Source: Kitasatospora xanthocidica
GTDB taxonomy: Bacteria; Actinomycetota; Actinomycetes; Streptomycetales; Streptomycetaceae
Length of the DNA: 64,000 nucleotides
NCBI RefSeq assembly: GCF_014656195.1
Contig: NZ_BNBY01000008.1
Location: 62,001 to 126,000, forward strand
Direction of reading: 5' to 3'
In this document: piece after piece, positions 46,050-54,535 of the stretch
Layout of the letters: each line of letters begins with the position of its first letter
How positions within the stretch are numbered: position 1 is the stretch's first letter
Translations under genes and position numbers: made by a program
Notes under the pieces: model-generated
The model's database searches: none
What the model was told of the DNA's origin: nothing
Seen by the model: only the letters and a program-made list of their open reading frames with translations

Positions 46050-47304
46050 ACACGTCCTGGTGCTCGGCGGCGGGATGGACATGCCCGCCATGCTGCGCGA
46101 GCAGGGTCTCGACGTACGCACCACGGTGGCCTGCCAGCTCGCGGTGCTGCCGAAGATCCGCCGCTCGGCGGAGCACAGCCGGGTGCTCGGGCTGCGGGCC
46201 GACGCCCCGGCGGCCGAGTGGGCCGCGGTGGTCCGGGCCGTCCACGGGCTGGACCCGTTCACCAGGGTCGCCGCCTTCGCGGAGCGCGACCAGGACCGGG
46301 CGGCGGCGCTGGCCGAGGAGCTGGGCCTGCCGATGCACAGCCCGCGCACCGTCCACCTGGTGCACCACAAGCCCAGCATGCGCGCCCGGCTGGCCGAGGC
46401 GGGCGTGGACGACACCCCGTTCGCGGTGGCGGCCGACGTGGCCGAACTGCGCGCGTTCCTGGCCCGCCACGGCGGGCCGTGCATCGTGAAGCCGGCGATC
46501 GGCGCGGGCAGCGTCGGGGTGCGCCGGCTGGACGGCGAGGCGGACCTCGACTCCGCCTTCGCCCGGGCCGACCTGGACAGCGAGTGGGCACGCGGCGGCG
46601 TGCTGGTCGAACGGCTGCACGCCGGACCGCAGTTCAGCGTGGAGGCGTTCTCCGAGGACGGCGAGCACCAGGTGGTGTGCGTCACCCGGAAGTACTCCGA
46701 CCCGGACACCTTCGTGGAGCTCGGCCATGTCGCGCCGGCCCCGCTGCCGGAGGCGGACCGCGCGGCGATCGCCCGGCACGTCGCGGCCGTCCTGGACGCC
46801 CTGGACATCCGCTTCGGCCCGACCCACACCGAGGTGGTGCTGACCGCCGACGGCCCGCGCACCATCGAGACCCACATCCGGCTGGCCGGCGACGAGATCC
46901 CCGCCCTGGTGCACGCGGCGCTCGGCGTGGACCTGGAGCGGCACACCGTCCGCCAGGTGCTCGGCCTGCCGGTGCTCGCCGAACTGCGGGCCGAGCTCGC
47001 CGCGGCGGAGGCGGCCGAGCCCCGGCACGAGGCGGTGTGGTTCGCCCGGCCGACCGCCCTCGGCGTCCTGGACGCCGTGGACGGCCTGGCGCGGGCGCGC
47101 GCCGGGGAGGGCGTGTCGGAGGTCCGGCCGCTGGCCGAACCGGGGGCCGAGCTGGCCCCGCTCGACTCCTCCGGCGCCCGGCTCGCCCTCACCCGGGCCC
47201 ACGGCCCGGACGCCCGGACCGCGGTGGCCCGGGCCCGCGCGGCCACGGCCGAGCTCAGGTTCCGGGTGACCCTGGAGTCGGGCGAGGACCGGCCGCTGGT
47301 CTGA
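46042..47304 (+). CDS. ATP-grasp ligase 2
   Basis: 420 residues from ATG 46042 with AAGGAGG eight bases before, and an eight-base overlap with the MFS gene. ATP-binding motifs CIVKPAIGAGSVGVRRL and VLVERLHAGPQFSVEAFSED, and Mg-binding GPRTIETHIRLAGDEIP. It is a carboxylate-amine ligase relative of ATP-grasp 1 with low similarity to it. It could couple the carrier-derived acid or the hydrazino acid, or act on a biosynthetic intermediate. Confidence 0.85.
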   Translation: MAEHVLVLGGGMDMPAMLREQGLDVRTTVACQLAVLPKIRRSAEHSRVLGLRADAPAAEWAAVVRAVHGLDPFTRVAAFAERDQDRAAALAEELGLPMHSPRTVHLVHHKPSMRARLAEAGVDDTPFAVAADVAELRAFLARHGGPCIVKPAIGAGSVGVRRLDGEADLDSAFARADLDSEWARGGVLVERLHAGPQFSVEAFSEDGEHQVVCVTRKYSDPDTFVELGHVAPAPLPEADRAAIARHVAAVLDALDIRFGPTHTEVVLTADGPRTIETHIRLAGDEIPALVHAALGVDLERHTVRQVLGLPVLAELRAELAAAEAAEPRHEAVWFARPTALGVLDAVDGLARARAGEGVSEVRPLAEPGAELAPLDSSGARLALTRAHGPDARTAVARARAATAELRFRVTLESGEDRPLV

Positions 47305-47310
47305 CCGCGC

Positions 47311-47350
47311 CCCGGCCCGGCCCCGTCGCGTCACCCACGCCCGGGCCGGG
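47311..47350. terminator. Hairpin between convergent genes
   Basis: CCCGGCCCGG (47311-47320) and its complement CCGGGCCGGG (47341-47350) flank a 20-base loop between the convergent ATP-grasp and aminotransferase genes. No T tract. Confidence 0.45.
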
Positions 47351-47362
47351 CCGCGTCGGGGG

Positions 47363-48604
47363 TCAGCCCTGCGGGGCCGCCGCCGCGAGCACCTCGCGGA
47401 CGCAGACCGCGAGTGCCCGCAGCGCGGTCTCCAGGTCGGCCGGCTCCGGGTAGCTCGGGGCGATCCGGATGGTCCGGTCGGCCGGGTCGTCACCGTACGG
47501 GTGGGTGGCACCGGCCGGGGTCAGCGCGACCCCGGCCGCTCCGGCCAGCCGGACCACCTCGCGGGCGCAGCCCTCGGGCACCTCCAGCGACACGAAGTAG
47601 CCGCCCTTGGGCTGCGACCAGCGGACCCCCGGCTGGTCGCCGAACTCCTCCCGCAGGATGCGCTCGACCAGTTCGAACTTGGGCTGCAGCAGCTCGCGGT
47701 GGCGGCGCATGTGGGCGCGCACCCCGTCCGCGTCGCGCAGGAAGGCGACGTGCCGCAGCTGGTTGATCTTGTCGGGGCCGATGGTGCGCTTGCCGGTGTG
47801 GCCGAGCAGCCAGGACACGTTGGCGGGGGAGGAGCCGAAGAAGGCCACGCCGCTGCCGGCCAGGGTGACCTTCGAGGTGGAGGCGAAGACGAACGCCCGG
47901 TCCGGGTGGCCGCCGTCGGCGCAGGCCGCCAGCACGTCGGCGAGCTCCACCTCCTCGTCGGTCAGGTGGTGGACCGCGTAGGCGTTGTCCCAGAAGATCC
48001 GGAAGTCCGGCGCGGCGGTCGGCATCCCGGCCAGCCGGCGCACGGTCTCGGCGCTGTAGCAGGCGCCGTCCGGGTTGCTGTACTTGGGAACGCACCAGAT
48101 GCCCTTGATCCGGGCGTCGCCGGCCACCAGCTCCTCGACCACGTCGAGGTCCGGGCCCTCGGGCGTCATCGGCACCGGGATCATCCGGATGCCGAAGCGC
48201 TCGCACAGCGCGAAGTGCCGGTCGTACCCGGGGACCGGGCAGAGGAACGCGATCTCCGGCTCCTCCGCCCAGCGCCGCTCCGAGCCGGGCACCCCGCTCA
48301 GCATCGCGTGGACCAGGCTGTCGTGCATCAGGGCCAGGCTGGAGTTGTCCAGCGCCACCAGCTGCGCGACGGGCACCTGGACCAGCTCGGCGAAGATCTC
48401 CCGGAGCTCGGGCAGGCCCTGCAGACCGCCGTAGTTGCGGCAGTCGGTGCCGTCGGCCGAGGTGTGCCCGACGGGCTTCGACAGCAGGTCCTGCGACAGG
48501 TCGAGCTGGCGGGGCGAGGGCTTGCCCCGGGTCAGGTCCAGGGACAGGCCCTGTTCCAGCAGCTTCTGGTACTCCCCGACGGATCGCGACTGCACGGGTG
48601 TCAC
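47363..48604 (-). CDS. PLP-dependent aminotransferase, AspT-like (YhdR/PF12897 group)
   Basis: 413 residues from GTG 48604, preceded by GGAGGAAG. The aminotransferase core has the Lys site in ASTSKVTLAGSGVAF, with substrate-side motifs PVPGYDRHFALCERFG and WCVPKYSNPDGACYSAETV. A Streptomyces-type aspartate aminotransferase-like enzyme. In the cluster it might make or recycle an amino acid (for example return allysine-type aldehyde or glyoxylate-derived acids to amino acids), or be an independent gene at the border. It is minus strand, divergent from the regulator. Confidence 0.85.
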   Translation of the reverse strand: MTPVQSRSVGEYQKLLEQGLSLDLTRGKPSPRQLDLSQDLLSKPVGHTSADGTDCRNYGGLQGLPELREIFAELVQVPVAQLVALDNSSLALMHDSLVHAMLSGVPGSERRWAEEPEIAFLCPVPGYDRHFALCERFGIRMIPVPMTPEGPDLDVVEELVAGDARIKGIWCVPKYSNPDGACYSAETVRRLAGMPTAAPDFRIFWDNAYAVHHLTDEEVELADVLAACADGGHPDRAFVFASTSKVTLAGSGVAFFGSSPANVSWLLGHTGKRTIGPDKINQLRHVAFLRDADGVRAHMRRHRELLQPKFELVERILREEFGDQPGVRWSQPKGGYFVSLEVPEGCAREVVRLAGAAGVALTPAGATHPYGDDPADRTIRIAPSYPEPADLETALRALAVCVREVLAAAAPQG

Positions 48605-48733
48605 GGACTTCCTCCCTTGGACCGGGCCTTGTGCCGGACAGCCTATCGAGGCCTTAAGCTGCGCTTTTAACGGCACTACGATCGTGGACACGCCATCGAC
48701 AGGATGGCGTCCGAATGTCACCCGGGGGGGAAC

Positions 48734-49720
48734 ATGCTGACGAGTCTTGGGCTGGACACCTTCTCCGAGCAGGTGTACCGACAGATGCTGGCCTACCCGG
48801 AGCTCGGCCTTCCGGAGCTCGCGGAGCGGCTGGGCAGCTCCGTCGAGGAGATCCAGGAGGCCTGGGACCGGCTCGCCGACCTGTCCCTGCTGCGGCCGAC
48901 CCGCAGCGGATCGAGCGGCCTGCACGTGGTCAGCCCCGAAGTCGGACTGGAGATGCTGCTCGCCCGCGAGCAGGCCGAGCTGCTGGAACGGCAGCAGCAG
49001 ATCGAGCGCAGCCGGGTGGCCGCCGCCGCGCTGATCGCCGACCACGCCGACCTGCGCCGGGAGTCCCCGGTCGCGTACGTGGAGCAGCTGCCGGGCGTCG
49101 AGGCGGTGCGCGACCGGCTGCGCAAGCTCACCGGTGAGGTCGAGCACGAGCTGCTGGCCTTCGCCCCGGGCGGCCCGCAGAGTCCGGAGAACCTGGCCGC
49201 CGCCCGCCCGCTCGACGAGGAACTGCTCAACCGCGGGGTGCGCATCCGCACCCTGTACGTGGACAGCATCCGCAAGGACCGGGCCACCGCCGAGTACGCG
49301 AGCTGGCTGGGATCGGCGGGCGGCCAGACCCGTACGGTGCCGAGCTTGCCGCTGCGGATGCTGATCATCGACCGGAAGATCGCCGTCGTCCCGGTCAACC
49401 CGGAGCGCTCCGACCAGGGCGCCGTGGTGCTGCACGGGCCGGGGACGGTCACCGGGATGTACGCGCTCTTCGACCAGTTCTGGGCCCGTGGCGTCCCGCT
49501 GGACCAGGAGCCGGGGGACGGCGCCTTCGAGGAGCTCAACGGGCAGGAGCGGGAGATCCTGGCGCTGCTCGCCGACGGCATGACCGACGAGGTGCTCTGC
49601 CGCCGGCTGGGCGTCTCGGTCCGCACCGCGCGGCGGATCATCGCCAAGCTGATGGACCAGCTGGGCGCGCGCAGCCGCTTCCAGGCCGGCGCGGAGGCCG
49701 TCCGGCGCGACTGGATCTGA
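48734..49720 (+). CDS. TrmB/LuxR-type transcriptional regulator
   Basis: 328 residues from ATG 48734. The N-terminal winged-helix TrmB-like region (YRQMLAYPELGLPELAERLG) is followed by a sensor-like middle (DRKIAVVPVNPERSDQG). The C-terminal LuxR helix-turn-helix is LSREQ-like (LNGQEREILALLADGMTDEV, then RRLGVSVRTARRIIAKLMDQ). Such regulators often sit at the border of biosynthetic clusters. TTAAGC - 17 bases - TACGAT (48654-48682) may be its promoter. The IRs at 42.5-42.7 kb are possible targets. Confidence 0.85.
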   Translation: MLTSLGLDTFSEQVYRQMLAYPELGLPELAERLGSSVEEIQEAWDRLADLSLLRPTRSGSSGLHVVSPEVGLEMLLAREQAELLERQQQIERSRVAAAALIADHADLRRESPVAYVEQLPGVEAVRDRLRKLTGEVEHELLAFAPGGPQSPENLAAARPLDEELLNRGVRIRTLYVDSIRKDRATAEYASWLGSAGGQTRTVPSLPLRMLIIDRKIAVVPVNPERSDQGAVVLHGPGTVTGMYALFDQFWARGVPLDQEPGDGAFEELNGQEREILALLADGMTDEVLCRRLGVSVRTARRIIAKLMDQLGARSRFQAGAEAVRRDWI

Positions 49721-49737
49721 CTCCTGGCTCCCAGCTC

Positions 49738-50214
49738 TCAGGGCGTGTCCGACGAGCCCCGGGGGCGGGGGCGCGTGGGGTCGGGGAACCCGGCGAGGAA
49801 GGCGTGGGCCTGGGCGCGGAGGTCGTCGACCGGCGGGTCGTCGCAGACCACCTCCAGGCCGAGCGCGGTCGTCTGCCCCCAGTGGAAGTAGGACTGGTAG
49901 GCGAGGTAGGGCCGGTGGCCGTCGCTGGGGTCGAGCCCGACGGCGAAGGTCGCGGAGCAGGTGCGTTCCCGCTTCGTCCGGGCGAACTCCGTACGGGAGA
50001 GCTCCCATTCGAACTCGTACGGCTCGGGCCCGGCGGGCAGGTCCAGCAGGGCCTGGGCGAGTTGGCGGACCTCGTCCGGGTCCGCGAAGGGCAGCGACTC
50101 GGAGCCGATGGGCGCGGCGGCGAACAGCTCCCACTCCCGGCCGTTGTGGCTGACGGTCAAGGCCCACGGGCCGTCCTCGTCGCGCCAGTGGCAGTGCAGG
50201 CTCAGGTCCTCCAT
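49738..50214 (-). CDS. Hypothetical protein
   Basis: 158 residues from ATG 50214 with GGGAGG upstream. Acidic/aromatic protein (WRDEDGPWALTVSHNGREWE) with a Pro/Arg-rich end. No domain recognised. Close to and same strand as the deacetylase, so probably transcribed with it. Confidence 0.6.
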   Translation of the reverse strand: MEDLSLHCHWRDEDGPWALTVSHNGREWELFAAAPIGSESLPFADPDEVRQLAQALLDLPAGPEPYEFEWELSRTEFARTKRERTCSATFAVGLDPSDGHRPYLAYQSYFHWGQTTALGLEVVCDDPPVDDLRAQAHAFLAGFPDPTRPRPRGSSDTP

Positions 50215-50219
50215 GACGG

Positions 50220-51182
50220 TCAACCTCCCTGTGGTGCTGGGCTGTTCGTAGACCTCCATGGTGGCACAGCGGGTGGCGGAGGGAAGTCGGGTGTGAGCCG
50301 TTCTCGGGCCCGTCGCCAGGCGTCCCGCAGCGCGTCCCAACCGAGGACGGTGACGCCGTGCTCGGCGAGCAGACGGCGGGCCTCCGGGGAGACCAGGAAC
50401 TCGTGGTCGGTGTGGCGCACCAGCCAACCGTCCTGCGGGGCACGGGGGTTCGGCCCGGCCAGGCTGGGGTGCAGCGCCCATTCGGTCAGGCCCGGCGGCA
50501 GGTCGGCCAGCAGCCGGGCGTAGTGGGCGGGCTTGTCCTCCGGCGGTACGGAGAAGCTGTCGAGGAAGCCGTGGTCGACGACGGGCAGGCCGCGTGCGCG
50601 CGACCGGTCCAGGGCGGGCGGCAGCCAGACCCGGACCGCCAGGCCGTACTCGGCGCCGAGGGCGAGCGTGAGGTCGAGCACGTCCTCGCGGCCGCCGTCG
50701 GCGAGGCAGTGGAAGTCGAGGTGGGTCGGGGCCCGGCCGGCCGCCGCCACCGCGTCGATCTGGGCGCGGAACTCCCGCTCCACGTGGTCGAGTCGGGCAC
50801 GGGCGAGCAGTGCGGCCCGCCCGGCCGGGGTGGGGGCGAAGAACTCCCCGTCGTCGTCGAGCAGGGACGGCACCCGGTCGCGCGGCGACAGCGGGCCCCA
50901 GCGCAGGTGCGGCGACTCGCAGACCAGGGTGAGGTGCACGCCGAACGGCACCTCCGGGTGCCGGCGCAGCAGCCGGAGCGCGTGCGGGGCGCCGGCGCAG
51001 GGCGTCATCAGGCTGCAGGAGGCGGCGATGCCGTGGCGGACGGCGTCGATCACGGCGCGGTTGACGGACTCGTCCAGGCCGAAGTCGTCGCAGTTGAGCA
51101 GGAGGAGCCGGGCCTCGGGCGGGTGGCCCAGGAGGGCGTTGGCGGCGGGTGCGGGCACGACGGCAGTCTGCACCGGAGGCAC
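50220..51182 (-). CDS. ChbG/HpnK (YdjC)-family carbohydrate deacetylase
   Basis: 320 residues from GTG 51182. The deacetylase core has LLLNCDDFGLDESVNRAVID, with the metal aspartates, and HLDFHCLADGGREDVL for the His. Family members remove acetyl groups from N-acetylated sugars such as chitin oligosaccharides. The first ~25 residues are extra. It ends five bases before the hypothetical gene, suggesting co-transcription. Confidence 0.83.
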   Translation of the reverse strand: MPPVQTAVVPAPAANALLGHPPEARLLLLNCDDFGLDESVNRAVIDAVRHGIAASCSLMTPCAGAPHALRLLRRHPEVPFGVHLTLVCESPHLRWGPLSPRDRVPSLLDDDGEFFAPTPAGRAALLARARLDHVEREFRAQIDAVAAAGRAPTHLDFHCLADGGREDVLDLTLALGAEYGLAVRVWLPPALDRSRARGLPVVDHGFLDSFSVPPEDKPAHYARLLADLPPGLTEWALHPSLAGPNPRAPQDGWLVRHTDHEFLVSPEARRLLAEHGVTVLGWDALRDAWRRARERLTPDFPPPPAVPPWRSTNSPAPQGG

Positions 51183-51242
51183 CGGCGGTGCACGGGAATT
51201 ACCGCCCGGGGGCGGGGGTTCGGAGACGGGCCCGGGGCCGGG

Positions 51243-51569
51243 TCAGTCGGCGATGGGGGCCGGGTGCCAGGGGCGGTCGGGGTGGGTTCGGACCGGGGCC
51301 GAGGTGAGCCGCAGGGCGTACACCTCGCGGTCGGTGGCCTCGTACGGGACCCGGCCGAGGTACTCGTGGCCGGTCAGGTGGCACCAGGCGGGCAGGTCGA
51401 GCGGGGCGGCGGGGTCGGTGGTGTGGATGTGGACCACCGCGCCGGCCGGGAGGTGCGCGATCCGGGCGCGCAGGCGCAGCAGGAGCTGGACGCAGAGCAG
51501 GCCCGTGCCGTCGACGGTGAGGTCGGGGGCGGTGCGGGCGGTGTCCGTGCTGCCCGGGGTGTCGGTCAT
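51243..51569 (-). CDS. TusA-family sulfurtransferase-like protein
   Basis: 108 residues from ATG 51569. One TusA/SirA domain (about 15-90) contains the single active Cys in DGTGLLCVQLLLRLRARIAH, then VVHIHTTDPAAPLDLPAWCH. The CPxP motif is altered to LCVQ, so the usual persulfide site may be changed. It has extra ends compared with TusA. Monocistronic, minus strand, 60 bases after the deacetylase start. Confidence 0.75.
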   Translation of the reverse strand: MTDTPGSTDTARTAPDLTVDGTGLLCVQLLLRLRARIAHLPAGAVVHIHTTDPAAPLDLPAWCHLTGHEYLGRVPYEATDREVYALRLTSAPVRTHPDRPWHPAPIAD

Positions 51570-51728
51570 GGGCTGGCCTTCGCGGGGTGGTGGGGCGGTG
51601 CGGTGGTGCCGGTTCAGCCTAGGAGACGGGCCGGACGGCGGGTACGGCGGGTGTCCGGTGGGGGCGCCTCGGCGGGCGGCCGGCGAAACTCGCGTGCCCC
51701 CGCGGACGGCACCGGCGACACTGACGCC
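51570..51728. other. Divergent intergenic region
   Basis: 159 bases between TusA-like and S66 peptidase starts. No operator or clear promoter was recognised. Confidence 0.3.
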
Positions 51729-52748
51729 ATGACTGGTTCCGCACCGCCTCGACTGCTTCGGCCGCGTGCCCTGGGGCCCGGGGACCTCGTCGTCATCGCG
51801 GCGCTGTCCGGTCCGCTGCCGGCCGCTTACGAGCCCAACGTCGAGCAGACGGTGGCCGTGCTCGAACGGATGGGCTTCCGCGTGCGCCGGGCTCCGCTCC
51901 TCGAAGCGGGACGCCGCCATTGGTGGAGCGCGGCCACGCCGGCGGAGATCGCCGGGGAGCTCAACGGCCTTCTGCGTGATCCCGAGGTGCGGGCGATCGT
52001 CGCGAGTGACGGCGGCCAGACGGCGCTCGGCTACCTCGACCTGATCGACGTCGAGGCGGTCAGGGCCGACCCCAAGCCGATCCTCGGCTACAGCGACGTC
52101 TCGCTGCTGCACCTGGTGCTCCACGCGCGCACGGGTCTGGTCGGGTTCCACGCCGACATGGCCGTTCCCGGCTTCGGCGGCAACTGGCCGTCCGCGCCCG
52201 TGGCGCGCCGGGCCGAACTGGAGGAGCTCTACTCCAGGCTGCTCACCGGTACCGAGGCGATCGGTGTGCTGCCCGCGAGCCCGTCGTGGGAGTGCTGGCG
52301 CCCCGGCCGCGCCGAAGGCCCGCTGATCGGCGGGGTGATCAACCGCATCGTGCTGGCGCAGGCGACGCGTTTCGCGCTGCCGCTCGAACGCTTCGACGGT
52401 GCGGTGCTGTTCTGGGAGGAGACGGGCGGCCTGGCGTCGCACGTGTGGAGCTACCTCCAGGTGATGCGGCACAGCGGCATCCTCGACCGGATCTCCGGCA
52501 TGGTCGTGGGCGTGCCGCGCGACATCGCCGGCCTCGAACCCGGCGCGTCCCCGACCCTGCCCGAGCTCGTCCTCGACGTCCTCGGCGACCGTGACATCCC
52601 GGTGCTGGGCAACGTCGAGTTCGGGCACGCCGGCCCGAACCTGCCGATGCCGGTCGGCATCCGCGCCGGCCTCGACGCGCGGCAGCGGACGTTGACGCTG
52701 CTCGAACCGGCGGTGGGGCCGCCCGCGATCACGGGACCGGTCGGGTGA
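51729..52748 (+). CDS. LD-carboxypeptidase (S66 family)
   Basis: 339 residues. S66 fold with the nucleophile in ILGYSDVSLLHLVLH, the Glu in FWEETGG and the His in NVEFGHAGPN. Family members include muramoyl-tetrapeptide LD-carboxypeptidase and the MccF-type self-immunity enzymes. No signal peptide, so a cytoplasmic recycling or immunity role fits. It starts at ATG 51729 and is an independent gene. Confidence 0.85.
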   Translation: MTGSAPPRLLRPRALGPGDLVVIAALSGPLPAAYEPNVEQTVAVLERMGFRVRRAPLLEAGRRHWWSAATPAEIAGELNGLLRDPEVRAIVASDGGQTALGYLDLIDVEAVRADPKPILGYSDVSLLHLVLHARTGLVGFHADMAVPGFGGNWPSAPVARRAELEELYSRLLTGTEAIGVLPASPSWECWRPGRAEGPLIGGVINRIVLAQATRFALPLERFDGAVLFWEETGGLASHVWSYLQVMRHSGILDRISGMVVGVPRDIAGLEPGASPTLPELVLDVLGDRDIPVLGNVEFGHAGPNLPMPVGIRAGLDARQRTLTLLEPAVGPPAITGPVG

Positions 52749-52861
52749 GCGGCGCGGTCCGGTGGGCTCACGGCCCCCGGCGGCAGCACCACCGGGGGCC
52801 GACCCGCGCCCTGCTGATCCCAAGGGACCACCGCCCCGGAGAACGCGCACGGTCACTGCAA

Positions 52862-53368
52862 CTAGCCGAGTCCCTGGCCGGGGGCGGTGCCGCCGAGGCG
52901 GGTGAGCAGGGCGGACAGCAGGGTGAGGTCCTCGGCGCTCCACCGGTCGGCCGCGAAGTGGTCGGCGGCGACCTGGCGGGCGGTGTGCAGCATCTCGGCG
53001 AGCCGGTCGCGGCCGGTGGGGGTGAGCGCGGCGTACGCGACCCGGGCGTCGCGGGCGGCGGCTTCCCGGGTGACCAGGCCGATCCGCTCCAGTGGTGCGA
53101 GGCCGCGGGTCACTCCGGAGGCGGTGAGGCCGAGGGCCTCGGCGAGGTCGACCCGGCGCATCCGGCCGCCGGGGGCCTGGGAGAGGTGGAGCAGCACGGT
53201 GAAGTCGGACAGGCTCACGCCGTGCAGGCCGCCGAGGCTCGCGTCGAAGCGTTTGACCGCGGCCGTCTGGGCGCGGACCAGCCGCAGGGCGGTGTCCAGC
53301 GGGTCGGGGCCAGCGGGCGTGCCGGGGTGCTGGGGGTCGGTGTCGGGCCGTTCGGGCCGATCTGTCAT
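52862..53368 (-). CDS. MarR-family regulator
   Basis: 168 residues from ATG 53368 with AAGGAGG five bases before. Winged helix has SLSDFTVLLHLSQAPGGRMR, RVDLAEALGLTASGVTRGLA and a basic wing (EAAARDARVAYAALT). A possible operator TTGACTGCTCAA lies just upstream. It probably represses itself or a neighbour; the ligand is unknown. Confidence 0.85.
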   Translation of the reverse strand: MTDRPERPDTDPQHPGTPAGPDPLDTALRLVRAQTAAVKRFDASLGGLHGVSLSDFTVLLHLSQAPGGRMRRVDLAEALGLTASGVTRGLAPLERIGLVTREAAARDARVAYAALTPTGRDRLAEMLHTARQVAADHFAADRWSAEDLTLLSALLTRLGGTAPGQGLG

Positions 53369-53378
53369 TGCCACCTCC

Positions 53379-53390
53379 TTGACTGCTCAA
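53379..53390. promoter_or_regulatory. Candidate MarR operator
   Basis: TTGACTGCTCAA is a TTGA-N4-TCAA palindrome 11 bases upstream of the marR start, between it and the DUF6204-like gene. Confidence 0.45.
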
Positions 53391-53445
53391 GTATATCCCT
53401 GGGGCGAGCCGTCAAGGAGATGGCGGAGGGGGGAGGGGGTGTCGG

Positions 53446-53802
53446 TCAGCGGGTGGTGCCGGCGGCGCGCCGCTGACGCTTGCCGAGCGGCGCCTGGGAG
53501 AGGTCCTCGGCCTGGGACCGGAGGTTCTTGTGGCCGTAGCCGCGGCCCGTCAGCCAGTCCCGCGCCGCCTGCTCGGCCCGCTCGGTGGCCGCCAGGATGT
53601 CCTCCTCGGCCTCGCCCCCGTCGAGGAAGCGGAAGGTGAAGGCGGTCCGCGCCGAGAGGTCGTAACTGAGGTGCCCCTCGGGCGTGAAGGCCGCGTGCAG
53701 CACGTCGTGTTCGGGTGCGGCGGTGAGGAGTTCGGCACGCTGCTCGTCGGTGAGGCCGTCGAAGACGCCGCGCACCATGATGCGGAAGGTCCGTGTGGTC
53801 AT
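53446..53802 (-). CDS. Hypothetical protein (DUF6204-like)
   Basis: 118 residues from ATG 53802. Basic C-terminus (KRQRRAAGTTR) after a helix-rich ATERAEQAARDWLTGRGY. A Streptomyces family of small proteins of unknown function, recognised with moderate confidence. It is same strand as marR and 77 bases upstream, so they may form an operon. Confidence 0.65.
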   Translation of the reverse strand: MTTRTFRIMVRGVFDGLTDEQRAELLTAAPEHDVLHAAFTPEGHLSYDLSARTAFTFRFLDGGEAEEDILAATERAEQAARDWLTGRGYGHKNLRSQAEDLSQAPLGKRQRRAAGTTR

Positions 53803-53890
53803 CCCCCGACCATAGGCAGGAGGGGCCGTCGACCGCCAACGCGATTTCCGGGCGCGTCGGCCGTCGACGGCCCCCGCCGAGGGCCGGACG

Positions 53891-54535
53891 TCAGCTGTTG
53901 ACGCCCAGTTGGGCCAGCAGGGACGTGTTGTCCTCGATGTGCCAGTCCTCGACGATCCGGTCGGTGCCGACGTGCTGGATGTCGATCGCGTTGAACTCGA
54001 CGCCCTGGCCCCGGCCGTGGACACCGTCGAAGGTCCCGGTGAAGTGCCCGCGGAAGACCAGCCGGGCGGTGATCCGGTCACCGGTGACCAGCACCTCGGA
54101 CAGCTCGCAGGTCAGGTCCGGTACGGCCGCGCGGAAGGTGCGCGAGGCGAGCACCGGGCCGGTCGGGCCCTGCGGGCGGCCCGGCGGCAGCGTGTTGTCC
54201 CGGAACCCCGGACTGATCGACGCGTCCAGGTACCGCTGCTGCCCGGTGTTCCAGAAGGTGTACAACTGCTGGGCCAGGCGCACCTCCTGGGCCGCGCGCC
54301 GGGCGCCGATCGAGCGGTCCACGGTGAGCGCCTTCGGCTGGACCAGATCGGGCGAGCGGTCCACCAGCCGCTGCGGCCAGGCCCGCGAGGACGGTTCGCG
54401 GCCGGCGCCGTGCGGGGGCGCGGCCGCCGCGGTGCCGCCCAGCAGGGCGGCCAGGGCCACGGCGACGGCGGCCGCGCGGAGCGGGCGGACCGGGCGGCGG
54501 GGGCGGACAGGGCCGCGGGACAGGGCCTCAGACAA
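53891..54535 (-). CDS. Secreted SnoaL/NTF2-like protein
   Basis: 214 residues. N-terminal positive residues then a hydrophobic AAAVAVALAALLGGTAAAA give a signal or lipid-free secretion leader. The mature part has an NTF2-like fold: AQQLYTFWNTGQQRYLDASI, FRGHFTGTFDGVHGRGQGVE and DRIVEDWHIEDN (SnoaL polyketide-cyclase type). TTG 54535 overlaps the SDR stop; I see no better start. Probably co-expressed with the SDR. Substrate unknown. Confidence 0.72.
   Translation of the reverse strand: MSEALSRGPVRPRRPVRPLRAAAVAVALAALLGGTAAAAPPHGAGREPSSRAWPQRLVDRSPDLVQPKALTVDRSIGARRAAQEVRLAQQLYTFWNTGQQRYLDASISPGFRDNTLPPGRPQGPTGPVLASRTFRAAVPDLTCELSEVLVTGDRITARLVFRGHFTGTFDGVHGRGQGVEFNAIDIQHVGTDRIVEDWHIEDNTSLLAQLGVNS

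Noticed and set aside
30111..49720. An N-methyltransferase that would complete a negamycin pathway
   Set aside because: No SAM methyltransferase motif was found in the cluster; therefore negamycin is not asserted.
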